From positions 78,662,148 to 78,726,147 of the forward strand of contig CALNVZ010000174.1 of assembly GCA_940671915.1 (NCBI GenBank): DNA of 64,000 bases, in the 5' to 3' direction. Position 1 is the stretch's first letter. Every line of letters begins with the position of its first letter. The notes beneath the pieces were generated by a model. The model did not search any database, was not told the origin of the DNA, and worked only from the letters and a program-made list of their open reading frames with translations. Made by a program: the position numbers and the translations under genes. This DNA comes from Paracentrotus lividus. Taxonomy: Eukaryota > Echinodermata > Echinoidea > Camarodonta > Echinidae. Below are positions 51,401 to 61,400 of this stretch, piece after piece.

Positions 51401-54150
51401 TTCTCATGTTCATGAATTGTTAATTTTTATATTTCGATCATTTTTTAAATTAGATGTTCCACTCTTCTTCAATAAAAACATACATTTTAACACATTTTAA
51501 AAATCATTTTTGATTTATAAACGATCACAAATCATTCTCCTTCAATATTAAAAGGGCCTACAACCTACTGAAAATAGATACTTCATGAAAGATTATCATT
51601 TGCTTCTCTGCTTGAACAAAAGTTAAATAAACTGCATATTTTGCATGCACAATCAGAGAATTGAGGGTTCCAAAATGTTTTCTAATTTACAATGTATAAC
51701 CTTCAATTAACATGATTTCAAGAACAAAAATGTTGTTTTGTAGCGTATCTGTGCAATGTCACCAAATCATAAACAGAACGGCTTCGTTTTTTGTTGTTGG
51801 TTGATTAAGCTTTTAATTTGATTTTCAGGACACCTGCATCAAAGCATGTAAGCAACAAAGCCATGTCGGGATTGTGGCGAGATTTTATTCATTATTATTT
51901 ATTCCAAAATGTAGAAAAACCTTTGGGAAGAGCCAATCCAATGGACCAAGATGCAAAACCTGCGACAAATTGATATAGTAGTCTACCTATGAGTGTGTCA
52001 ACCATTTTATAGAAGAATGAGATATTCTACATTTCCATTAATATTTTAAGTTGAAATAAAACCATTTTTTTTTTTATTTGAACATCGGTGTGTTCTAAAT
52101 CAATGAGAAAATTACTTTCATTTTATTCTTTAAAACTAAACCAAGCATTATTTCTTAATTAAATTTAAAATTAGGCATTCATATTCTAGATTCTTAATAA
52201 AAAAAAAAAATAATAAAAAAAAAATAATAATCTTTGCAAATATTGTAGATTCTCTTAAACCTAACTTAACTTTTAGATCTAGATCTATAACTTCATGAAT
52301 TAAACTTAAAGGAGAATGAAACCGTAGGATTCAGTTGAATTGCATGAAATAAAAAAAATCAAAGAAACAGATTAAAAAAAGTTTGAGAACAATTGAATAA
52401 ATAATAAGAAAGTTATGTGCATTTGAATGTTGTGATCACTAATTCTATGGAGATCCTCACACTGGCAACAGGCCCAAGATGTGTGATGTCACTCATGAAC
52501 AACTCTCCCATATGACATATAAATGAAATACCAAAAATACTTCTTTTTCCTCATTCTAATGGTAGTACACACTCTTCACCCATGACTATATTTTTTTGAA
52601 CCTGTATTACATGTCCTCCCATGAAAAGAATCTCAGATCTCTTAACGGAATTAATAAAAAAGACAATTTGAGTGAAATATGTACAAAAGTAATGGGGAAG
52701 TTGTTCATGTATGACATCACACATCTTGGGTCCATTGCCAATGTGAGGATCCACATAGCGGTAGTGATCAGAACATTCAAATGCTCATAACTTTCTTATT
52801 ACTCATTCATTTTTTTCTCAAATTTTCATTGATAAGCTTCTTTGATTTGTCTGTTTTGTACAATTTAATGAATTCCTAGGGTTTCATTCCCCTTTAAGTT
52901 TATGGCCTCTGAAATAAGGATGTGTTCATCTTATTCACTTTACTTTCTCAAGCAAAATTTGTGAAAAGAAATATTGAAGAAACCTTGTTTAAACTTTAAT
53001 TTGTTTTTACTTTTGTTACTAATCAAGCTAACTTAATGAGTAACGTTAGATCTAACTTAATGTTAGTCATGATCTCCTTCTCTTTCAATTTCACATTGTT
53101 ATAACTTATATTGTAAAAATTGATCAAATCTCTATACACGGAGAAATGTTACTCCATAATTTAGTAATTTATGCATGACGCTCGAATGATCATGAATTAG
53201 CATATGAAATACACTACCATTGTGCCTTCCAATGAACAATACTCAATAGTCACGATAAAATTTAGATTCGTCATTTATTTTTTTGGTAAGTCCTCATTTC
53301 TTTATACGTTTTGAAATGTTGGGCGTAGTCTGACAGTGGAATCGTTGAAGTTCCTTTTTATATTTCTCTTCTTTATTCTAAAAAATATTGAAAGAGTGGG
53401 TCTACAGTTTTTCTTGCGAAATGGGTCCAATTTGGTTATGATTGACAGCGCGCACGACAAAGCGGTCTTGTTCAGTTACGGTCAACGCACTTCAGTCATC
53501 GCAACCGGGAGGCGGAGCTCCTCGCGATAACTAACTGTTACCAGTAGTAGCTAATCAGAGCGCCCAACAATCAAAATGCATTGTTCTCTATTTCTGTAAA
53601 AGCGAAATGGTAGACTTTTTTCCGTGCTATAGATATAGACCTCTATGTTGTAAATGCGAAAATTGCAATATCATTGTAAATATGAAAAGATTGAAAGAGG
53701 AATAGATCTAAATAAATAAATAAATAATAAATAAATAGTAAAATTTGCAGTCCCCAGTCCCACATGCACAATTTTAACGATGGTTGGAACCAAGTTAGAT
53801 TGCCAGAAACCTTCCCGCTTCGGCAGGAGTCAATGAAAATGACCTTTTTCTTTTTTTTATCATGACCATAACATCAGATTAGTGTTAATGATTTAATTAA
53901 TACTAGAAACAGATTCCCACATGGAGCGTCATGTCCTTTTTGCCATTTTGTTTCGGCTTTTGCCGAGCTGAACGGTGGCATAACAGTGACCGGAATAACA
54001 ATCCAAGATTATTTCCATGATTGAAGAACATGTTCGGTATTTTTATTTCAGCGAGATTTTGTTTGATTAATGTTAATTATTACACTCAGTATATAAGAAC
54101 AAAATTACCTTTGCCACCTTGGGCACTTTGTTTTTACTAGATGAAGCCAT
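39445..54150 (-). CDS. CRNKL1: Crooked neck-like protein 1, HAT-repeat splicing factor (14 exons, about 683 aa)
   Basis: CRNKL1 (Clf1/Syf3 in yeast) is a scaffold of the Prp19-associated complex in the spliceosome. Exons (minus): 54150-54109, about 50942-50845, 50135-49981, 49266-49183, 48206-47947, 47328-47147, 46283-46122, 44605-44405, 43945-43805, 42991-42845, 41914-41720, 41052-40897, 40446-40354, 39576-39445. From exon 3 on, all phases agree. The protein starts [17 protein letters not shown] repeats follow: [98 protein letters not shown] and RLDMPEVLW. It ends [20 protein letters not shown], matching the family C-terminus. The human 687-aa isoform is nearly the same length. Exon 2 carries frameshifts (see its entry). 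Residues ILYKSELL at the exon 5/6 junction have no human counterpart. Confidence 0.95.
39605..39810. repeat. Second copy of the 7.1-kb dispersed family, in the last CRNKL1 intron
   Basis: GAGTTGTGATTGGCTAG, ACCACGTGACC, GTGTTAAATGAATGGG, CCTTATTGCGCTAGTGCG and AACAGTAAAATGATG follow the order and spacing of 7075-7235. The middle holds a short hairpin (AAAATTGTTATATTCTACAT / ATGTAAAATATAACAA). Confidence 0.7.
43145..43600. mobile_element. Diverged copy of the GGTTGCATAAA MITE, split by another element
   Basis: CAGGGCCAAGTTGCATAAAA...GCTGTTATAG (43145-43177) continues after the insertion as TATAGTAACTTTGTCATCAA (from 43498), matching the uninterrupted order in the MITE at 33943 (ACTGTTATAGTAACTTTGCC). 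The right end is too diverged to place exactly. It lies in CRNKL1 intron 9. Confidence 0.65.
43178..43497. mobile_element. 320-bp MITE with CAGGGTTC ends and TATAG target duplication
   Basis: The element begins CAGGGTTCATAC and ends GTACGAACCCTG. TATAG lies directly on both sides (43173-43177 and 43498-43502), a clean 5-bp target-site duplication. The interior repeats CCATGACTTTCCATGACC-like phrases in both orientations. No transposase. Confidence 0.85.
44733..45645. mobile_element. TIR element with an internal minisatellite of TGACCTTTGACC units
   Basis: Ends are TATGCCTCCGCCA (left) and TGGCGGAGGCATA (right). The interior is about five tandem units of about 150-160 bp (about 44812-45592). 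Each unit has CTTGACCTTTGACCTA, then AATCTAATCAGATCATCTTC, AAGTTTGAAG, and GAGATATCGCGATAACGAAC. A unique tail with GGGACGTACAGACGGACGGA leads to the right end. No coding frame. It lies in CRNKL1 intron 7. Confidence 0.85.
47812..47851. repeat. Long G homopolymer (28 G, T, 11 G)
   Basis: Read directly. On the CRNKL1 sense strand it is a C run beginning about 95 nt after the exon 5 donor. It could form a G-quadruplex on the plus strand; its exact length is unreliable in most sequencing data. Confidence 0.85.
48744..49056. mobile_element. 313-bp MITE flanked by TTAA
   Basis: Ends AGACGGGGAATCTTCAGCTT and AAGCTGAAGATTCCCCGTCT mirror each other and continue into TTTCATGGGG / CCCATGGG. TTAA is present immediately outside both ends (48740-48743 and 49057-49060). 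No coding sequence. It lies in the CRNKL1 intron between exons 4 and 5. Confidence 0.8.
50845..50942 (-). CDS. CRNKL1: CRNKL1 exon 2, frameshifted as written
   Basis: The family expects an acidic/Gln helix (VQITAEQLLREAKERE in human) between the N-terminus and the PPPQQKITD stretch. Here GTG CAG ATA ACT GCT encodes VQITA, then one extra T precedes GAG CAG ATC CTA CAA GAG GCA AAG GAA CGT GAA ([11 protein letters not shown]), and a further two-base excess precedes CTG CGA GCT TCG GCA CCT. The start of the exon also reads out of frame from the acceptor. The donor GTAAGT at 50844 is good. At least two or three small indels must be sequence errors, or this copy is damaged. Confidence 0.6.
52302..52901. 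mobile_element. Long-TIR MITE, 600 bp, in CRNKL1 intron 1
   Basis: AAACTTAAAGGAGAATGAAA at the left is mirrored by TTTCATTCCCCTTTAAGTTT at the right. Mirroring runs through the element (AATAAGAAAGTTATG / CATAACTTTCTTATT; ACACTGGCAACAGGCCCAAG against TTGGGTCCATTGCCAATGTG; TGTGATGTCA / TGACATCACA). No transposase. Same architecture as 20531-21309. Confidence 0.85.
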
Positions 54151-54773
54151 TTTGATGATAATATGTCAACTGTATCAATGAAAAGTGCCAATTCTTTTCG
54201 AGTTCTCCCTTGAAAATTGTCCAAATTGGGTCTAAAGAAATTATGACGGAGATGGCGCTCTATTAATGGGCTTGGTCATGAAAATAAGAAAAAATATTTT
54301 TTAATAATTTTGATTTCGCTATATAAATTGTAAAATTCATTATAAAATTAAATATAGAAAATTTCTAATGCATTCAAATTTTAATGTTTTTTTTTAAAGA
54401 ATTAAAATAGAGGTTAAATTATATCATGTTATTTGTGGTAATCAATATACTGAAATTACAAAGTTGTTGCCATAGAGCTAGGCCGCTGACCTTTAATTTC
54501 CTGTCCCCACTTATCCTTCTTAAAACGCTTATTTTCAACAAAATTGAAAGGTATGTATAGTGATATGTAAATGCTTCGACAGTTTTGTATGTTTTGTTAA
54601 TTTTGATATACAGTTTAGCGTGCATAAAGCCTTAAAAATTATTGTAAAAACCCATGATGTGATCGAGCGCTTTTGGAGCTGAGTGAGGGAGACGGATTCC
54701 CGATGGCCAAGTGCCCACGTCCAGCGGGCCGCGGGGCGGCCGTACGGCCGGTAGGATGGGGGTTGGGTGTCCG

Positions 54774-54988
54774 AACACTTAACAAAATTGAAGCCTCGTT
54801 TTTTATCTTTGGATTAAGCCAAAACTACATTTTGAATCGTGCTTATCATCATCAATATTTGTTCTTCACAATATTTTCTACCCTTCGTGCTAAAAAAATA
54901 CAAAAATATTGCTTGCAAAACCTTTTCAAATGCAAGCCAATGGCAATGCCTTTTTTAAGCTGATAAAATTTGGCTGTCTGGACACCCA
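54774..54988. mobile_element. Short element with GGGTGTCCGAACA ends
   Basis: TGGGTGTCCGAACACTT at the left is mirrored by CTGTCTGGACACCCA at the right. The interior matches 21322-21480. It lies in the CRNKL1-CFAP61 intergenic region. Confidence 0.65.
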
Positions 54989-55016
54989 ATAACTGGGTAG
55001 AGTCTATACTAGATTT

Positions 55017-55093
55017 CTAGACCGAGGCTGCTCTGTCCTCATAGTAATCCCCTGAGAGAGATACACGATGAAGACAGAGCAGCCTCGGTCTAG
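55017..55093. other. 26-bp near-perfect stem-loop with 25-nt loop
   Basis: Arms CTAGACCGAGGCTGCTCTGT... (55017-55042) and ...ACAGAGCAGCCTCGGTCTAG (55068-55093) are complementary over 26 bp with one mismatch, which becomes a G-U pair if the minus strand is transcribed. The size is compatible with a small-RNA hairpin or a tiny palindromic element. No promoter evidence is visible. Confidence 0.6.
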
Positions 55094-55734
55094 GCCGGTA
55101 CCTGCCTGGCGAAGTCTTCCCGAAGAATAGTGGACCAACCAAAATCAGGACCATGTGATTATCACTATCAGTTCCAAATACTGTACAAAATCAATCTAGG
55201 CCTATAGAGTCATAAGTCAAGTAGAGTCATAATATAATACCATAGAGTCTAACTGTTAGATCTACTTACCAACTAGGCCTAGAACTTAAGTCTAACTCAC
55301 TTCAAATAAAATGAAGTTTGATAATTTATCTAACGTACTCACGTATGCACCCAAACATTCTGAGCCCACGACCTACACTACAGAATCGCGATTGCGTTTT
55401 ATGAATTAGTTTATAAATTTGAAACTAAAGACTTATACGTACCTGTTTTTCCCTAGATGATTCGTGTTTACTATGTAGATTCACTTGCATCAGAGTTGAG
55501 TCATCTGTTTTTCCTTCCAAATGATAAATTTACACTTGAAATTGAATTTGAAGATACGACACACACGTCTAGGTAATCACATGCTGTTTTCAAAAGAACG
55601 TAGAGGGCAAAACACAAATACGCTTGCGGTACTATTTTAGGGTAAAGGTACTACTTCCGAGTACTTTGCATTCCATTCGTTGTTATTCGCTGACCGATAT
55701 ATCAACTGAGGTCAAAGCAATAATTAAATAAAAA

Positions 55735-55828
55735 AGAAGAAAATAAGAAAAATAAACAATAAAAACAATAACAAGAAGACAGAAAAAAAAAGAAAGAAAC
55801 AAGAGAAAAAAAATGGGGAAAGGGAAGG

Positions 55829-55859
<31 letters not shown>

Positions 55860-56235
55860 AGAAAGAAAGGCATGGAGGAAAGAGGAAGAAGACCAGAAAA
55901 GGAGAGAGAGAAAAAAAACAAGAGAAAAAAGGAAAGAGATAGAAAGAGAGGAGAGAGAAAAGAGAGATAGAAAAAAGGGAAGAGACTGAAAAGAGAGAAG
56001 AGAGAGAGAGAGAAAATAAAAAAGAGACGAAAAGCATGAGGAAAAAGGAAGAGAGAGAGAAGGAGAGCTAGAGAGAGAAAAAAAAAAAGAAAAAAATGGA
56101 GACCAGAAAAAAAAGCTTTAAAAAAAATACAGAGAGAGAGAGAGAGGAAAAGAAAGAAGAAAGTATGATGGAGAAAAGAAGGGAGAGATATAAACAAAAA
56201 AGAGAAGAAAAGAAGTATGGAGAAAAATATATAAA
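55735..56235. repeat. Polypurine (GA/GAAA) tract
   Basis: About 500 bp almost only A and G, with GAGAGA and GAAAAA blocks, ending near a G run at 56257-56268. The Leu/Ser/Phe-rich minus-strand frames here are low-complexity artefacts. Confidence 0.9.
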
Positions 56236-57062
56236 AAGAAGAAGAAAGAGAAATTTGGGGGGGGGGGGGACAAAGGACAAGAACAAACAATTAGGCCTGA
56301 AAATAATTTTCAAATAGAAAAGCCAAAATAAAAATTATAAATGAAAAAAAGCAGTGGCAAAAATAGTTGTATCCAAATGCTTGCCATATATATCACGCAA
56401 GAAGAAGTTTTAGCAATGTACTTGCTGGCTGACATCAATTAGATTTCATTTTATCTTTCAAATGTAAAGTGTACTACACACACGTTTAGGTAAATAATTT
56501 GAAGACTAACAAGCTGTTTTCAATTAAAGGCTGACAATCCAAACAAGAGTTATCGATACTAGGCTGATCTTCAATTGAGATTCACTTTATCTTTCGACAA
56601 GATCAGCATTACGTGAAGCTTCGAGTCAACTCTACCTATATTTTTTCATTCGCTGAGGTACGATGATCTGAGGAATCACAAGCTCGCCCACAAACGGGTA
56701 TAGTACCACCGGTACGTAGGAAATGTAATTTGAGCCTGCTCTATGGCGATACCGAGTTTTGGAATAGCCGAGTTGATTGGGTTGATTTGGGCCGACTTTT
56801 TTAAACAATATAGTATTGCTGTGTGCTTAAGGCGCCATTTGCAATAGGCGTCGCTACGGACATTGCGGACAGTTCAAGGCAGTTAAATGCGGTGGGTTTC
56901 TCCTTTTTTCTATGTTTATATCAGTAAAATTTCGTTTTAAACTGCATTACGTACCAAAAAAGTGTGTAGTATAGTTTGGTGTAGTTGTTTTTCATCTAGG
57001 CATAGCAAAATAAAGAGAAAAGTGGTCCAAAAAAATATCTTTTCTTCGAAGGACTTGGTTAC

Positions 57063-57089
57063 CGAGGTCGATACTACGTATCGACCTCG
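57063..57089. other. Perfect 12-bp hairpin CGAGGTCGATAC / GTATCGACCTCG
   Basis: Read directly: 12 bp complementary arms around a TAC loop. It lies in the CRNKL1-CFAP61 intergenic region. It could be a cruciform or a small element end. Confidence 0.6.
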
Positions 57090-57130
57090 TAAGTAATGTT
57101 GTGACCGTACTGTTACGTTAGCTCTATCGT

Positions 57131-57408
57131 TAATTTTCGTTTCATTTGGATGAAAATAGGGTCAAATTTTTTGTGGTAAATATATATCGCCATAGGCATG
57201 ATCATTCTAGTACCGAAGGGTCTAATTCAAAAAAAGGCATTTCACCACGGGATTTGATGTGTTTACGATGGAACGCCTAACTCAATCATAGATTTGAGTT
57301 TGACTGTGATTATCTATGTACACTCTCATGAACAACTGGTAAAAATCAGTGTTTTGGGCGATATTCTAACCCCAAATTGACCTTATTTTCATCCAAATGA
57401 ACGAGTTA
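57131..57408. mobile_element. MITE of about 280 bp with TIRs of about 35 bp
   Basis: CGTTTCATTTGGATGAAAAT then AGGGTCAAATT at the left is mirrored by AAATTGACCTT then ATTTTCATCCAAATGAACG at the right. No coding sequence. Confidence 0.75.
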
Positions 57409-58097
57409 AAGGTGAGGTGTATTTTAAGATATAGGTCGCGCTCCGACTATTCGGTTGCGTCCCGGTTTTCGTTTGCATCACGGTATTCATTAATCAGCTA
57501 TATCAACAGCTGTCACAAACATATTCAAATACATGTCAGCCTCCAAACTCTTACAAAAACAATCATCCAGAATTTATCAAACACACCAAAAATCAAATAT
57601 GAAATAATAAACGAAATTGCGAACCTACTCTGAATTGGACGTAATCACATAGATATTTCCACTTTTGAAATTTGTGTTGCATAGCGAAAACACTAATTGG
57701 CAGCTCTTTCAGGTTGCATTGTGCAGTAATGCTGTGCACTGCTACCATGTATTTGATATGAGAATGACTGGTAACTTCCACTTATTCATCAGTTACAGCG
57801 AATTTTTTCATCTCGCCAAACATGTTTTGCAATACTCTGTGGGAAAATACTGGTTCTATCAATTTTTGTCATGCCAAGAACTAACTTCATGCAAAGATGA
57901 AAAACACAAAGAAAACAAAGTGAAGTTTTATCAGAACTGATTCATGTATATATATGTACATGTACCCTAGAAAAATAATTAATAAAGACCCTGTCAAGAA
58001 TGCAAATTGAAAATAGTAAATAGTTCTTGTTGGGTAAGCCATTAGCCTCATTGAAATATCATGGTGTATTTCAGGGACATACATTAATTAATCTCTA

Positions 58098-58353
58098 TGG
58101 CCCAAATTTACAAAGGTGGATTCTGCAAAATCCATGGTTTCAACCCTGGGTTTAACCTAGGGTTGGACCTAGGATTTTCAATTTGGTATTCACATAGGTG
58201 GACTCGACTGAATCCACAGATCCACAGCGTCATAATACGTCATAATTTGGGTCAACTGTTGGTGAATCATAAACTGGTGGATCCGTGGATTAAAAAACCC
58301 ATGGATCCATGGATCCATGGGTTTTGCAGAATCCTCATTTGTGAATTCGGGCC
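58098..58353. mobile_element. MITE of about 256 bp just upstream of the CFAP61 start codon
   Basis: TGGCCCAAATTTACAAAGGT then GGATTCTGCAAAATCCATGG at the left is mirrored by CCATGGGTTTTGCAGAATCC then TCATTTGTGAATTCGGGCC at the right. TA lies outside both ends (58096-58097; 58354-58355). Internal GGTGGATCCGTGGATT and TGGATCCATGGATCC repeats occur. The element ends 113 bp before the CFAP61 ATG. Confidence 0.8.
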
Positions 58354-58466
58354 TATGTGTCTGGGGAAAAGTATTGAAAACGTGTAGTCCTCAAGCAATG
58401 CCTTTAAACACTGATCCTACTGTTCTTGATTCTGTATCTTTCATGACTCCATAGCAAGGAACTGGA

Positions 58467-61400
58467 ATGGCCACTGTTGTTCAGTCAGCAGATGGGCCTG
58501 CTGAGGTCATCAATGCCAGACGAACAGAATCACTTGATGCTCCAAACATCTTGAAGCTTGTCACCAAAGCCACCCAGCCTCAGTTTGGTTTGGTGGATGT
58601 AGTAAATATCATGTAAGTATCTCTATTTCATACTAACTGTCTTATCTGGGATCGGTTGGGAGATACACAAAATATTTTTTTTATGGATATCATATTTACA
58701 CAATGAATGCAATAATTATCTTTTTGAACATCACATTATCCATTAAAAAAAATCTCTTGCAAGGAAAAAAAAAGATTTTTCAGAGTTGCAAATTTCAAGA
58801 GGAGGCAAGATTTGCAAAAGTAAAATGCCCACAAAAAATGTGTGCCTACACAATGCACTGGATATACGGTAGTGTATAATACATTACAATTGATTCAAAT
58901 TGTTCTGGTTGTAGATACATTGTATACGATGTAGTAAGAATTTGAAATAAGTACAAATAAAATTTTGCTCATGGAGAGGGGATTTAGTTTTAATAAATTA
59001 TTCACGAAACCTGTTGTACAACTACTTAACAGTAGTAACACAATTTTTTTTTTCATGAGAAGACAAAAGATCCCCTTTAAGATGGGAGGTATCTGTAGGA
59101 ATCTCTTGAAAAATACAAAAGCTATTATTTTTTTCAATCGACATGTTTGCTTCACACAGTGAAAAAGCAGTGTTGGCGGTAACTCTCAACAATGAACGTG
59201 AAGATATCCTTGCCCATGCAGCATTCTTTGACTATCCTAATGTGGATTCTGTTGACCATGGAGAGTGGCAGGGATGGCTGAATCAATATTATGATACAGA
59301 GAAATGCACAGTAAGTTCTTTCTCATTGAATTATTTGCATGGGTATGTACTTGGGAGAGTCGGCAAGTTTTTGTATCTTGTATTATATGTGCCAACGCTA
59401 AATATTGTACTAGTAAAACAGATTCTTTAGCACCATTTACTCCGCAGCTAATTTCATATGAATTTTAAACTTTACCCTGTATCTAAAACTTTGTCCACCA
59501 TTAACCTATTGGGGTTAAACCTTATCTAAAACTCAATTACAGATCAAGTCCTAATCCTCAATTTTTGAAGAAATCCAATGAGTCCAAAGCATATAAATTC
59601 TATGTCATTTTGACAGTCATTTTTTTTTTTTTCTTCTTTTTTTTAAAACTGTAACAAATACATGTTGTACCTTATATAACTCCTCTTAAGAATGTTAGGA
59701 GATGCATATTATATGTCAGAAGTTAAAGAATTAAATGAATGGTCATATTTTTTTTAAAAATTTCGTTTAATTGATTCTTATTGGACATATCCCATTACGT
59801 GATTCCTCCGTTTAAAATAAACCCCGGCAGAGCTCCTATTGACATAACACGCAATGCAATGGGTTTCCTGTGTTAAAGCTGCCGCGGTTTTCACTACCCC
59901 ATTTTCAAATTTGGGAGAGTTTTCATTTCTCTCGTTTAAACTAGGGAGGGGTGGGTTGGCAGCTGATAAGAGCTGATAACAGAACTAACAGACTGTAACC
60001 ACGCACCGCAACAGGCTGATGACCACAGATCACAGCGTGGGGCTGGATTAATTGCAGCTGTTCTTCTTACGCAACAGTGTAAACAAACTTAAGAGCTTCC
60101 TGCCTCACAGAAATCTAGGAATAATGAATTTGTATTCTGTTCGTTTCAGGACATTGGTATATCCAAAAAAGATTCGAAATTTAGATGAAGATCAGAATGG
60201 AAGTTTGAACGATGCAAAATGACCCACAATTGGCGAAATAGCCATTTAAAAAAAATATCCCCCAAACTTCGAACGTGCACGCACGTCCATAGAGGAGCGC
60301 AGAGCTAGAGCGCGGCCCATGCCCATAAAGTCGGAGCGGGTACAATTATGTAATTAATTATTTAGTTATGGAATGAAAACGTCCCGTTTTTAGTAGCGAA
60401 AATTCTTACTTATCGGCAGAACTTGACGTCGACAATGTTTCAAAATAAAACCTTTATGAAATAAAGTAGGAGCGGGTACAATTACAAAATTAATTATTTA
60501 GTTAAGGAATGAAAACGTCCCGTTTTTAGTAGCGAAAATAATTATTTATCGGCAGAACTTGACGTCGTTAATGTTTCAAAATAAAAGCTTTATGAAATAA
60601 AGTCGGAACGGGTACAATTACGTAATTAATTATTTAGTTATGGAATGAAAACGTCCCGTTTTTAGTAGCAAAAATTATTATTTATCGGCAGAACTTAGAG
60701 TCGATAATGTTCGAAATAAATCCCTTGTGAAATAAAGTCGGAGCGGGTACGTAATTGATTATTTGGTTATGGAATGAAACGTCCGTTTTAAGTAGCGAAA
60801 ATGATTTTTATCGGAAAGACTTATAGTCGATAATGTTTCGAAATAAAACCTTTCTGGAAATAAAGTCGGAGCGGGTACAATTGCGTAATCAATTATCAAG
60901 TTATGGAATGAAAACGTCCCGTTTTTAGTAGCGAAATGATTATTTATCGAAGAACTTATAGTCGATAATGTTTCGAAATAAAACCTTATGAAATAAAGTC
61001 GGGCGGTACAATCACGTAATTAATTATTTTAGTATATATGGAATGAAAACGTCCCGTTTTAAGTAGCGAAATTATTATTTAGCGCGAAGAACTTAAGTCG
61101 ATAATGTTTCGAAATAAATCCTTATCAAAAATAGTCGGAGCGGGTACAATTACGTAATTAATTTATTTAGATATGGAATGAAAACTTCCCGTTTAAGTGC
61201 GAAAATAATAATTATTTATCGAAAGAACTTATAGTCGATAATGTTTTCAAATAAATCTTCATGTTTTCTACCAATCTATTATTACAACGCGCGTTCCCCT
61301 ACTTCTGATAAAATATCATAAGAGGTCGGAGCGGGTACAATTACGTAATTAATTATTTGGTTATGGAATGAAAACGTCCCGTTTTTAGTAGCGAAAATTT

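Noticed and set aside
55702..56313. Minus-strand Leu/Phe/Ser-rich frame resembling a membrane protein
   Set aside because: It is translation of a polypurine tract; hydrophobicity follows from CTT/TTC codons only.
60150..60225. Possible CFAP61 exon after TTTCAG at about 60149
   Set aside because: The open piece (GHWYIQKRFEI-like or frames with early stops) does not resemble the expected CFAP61 segment and has no matching donor.
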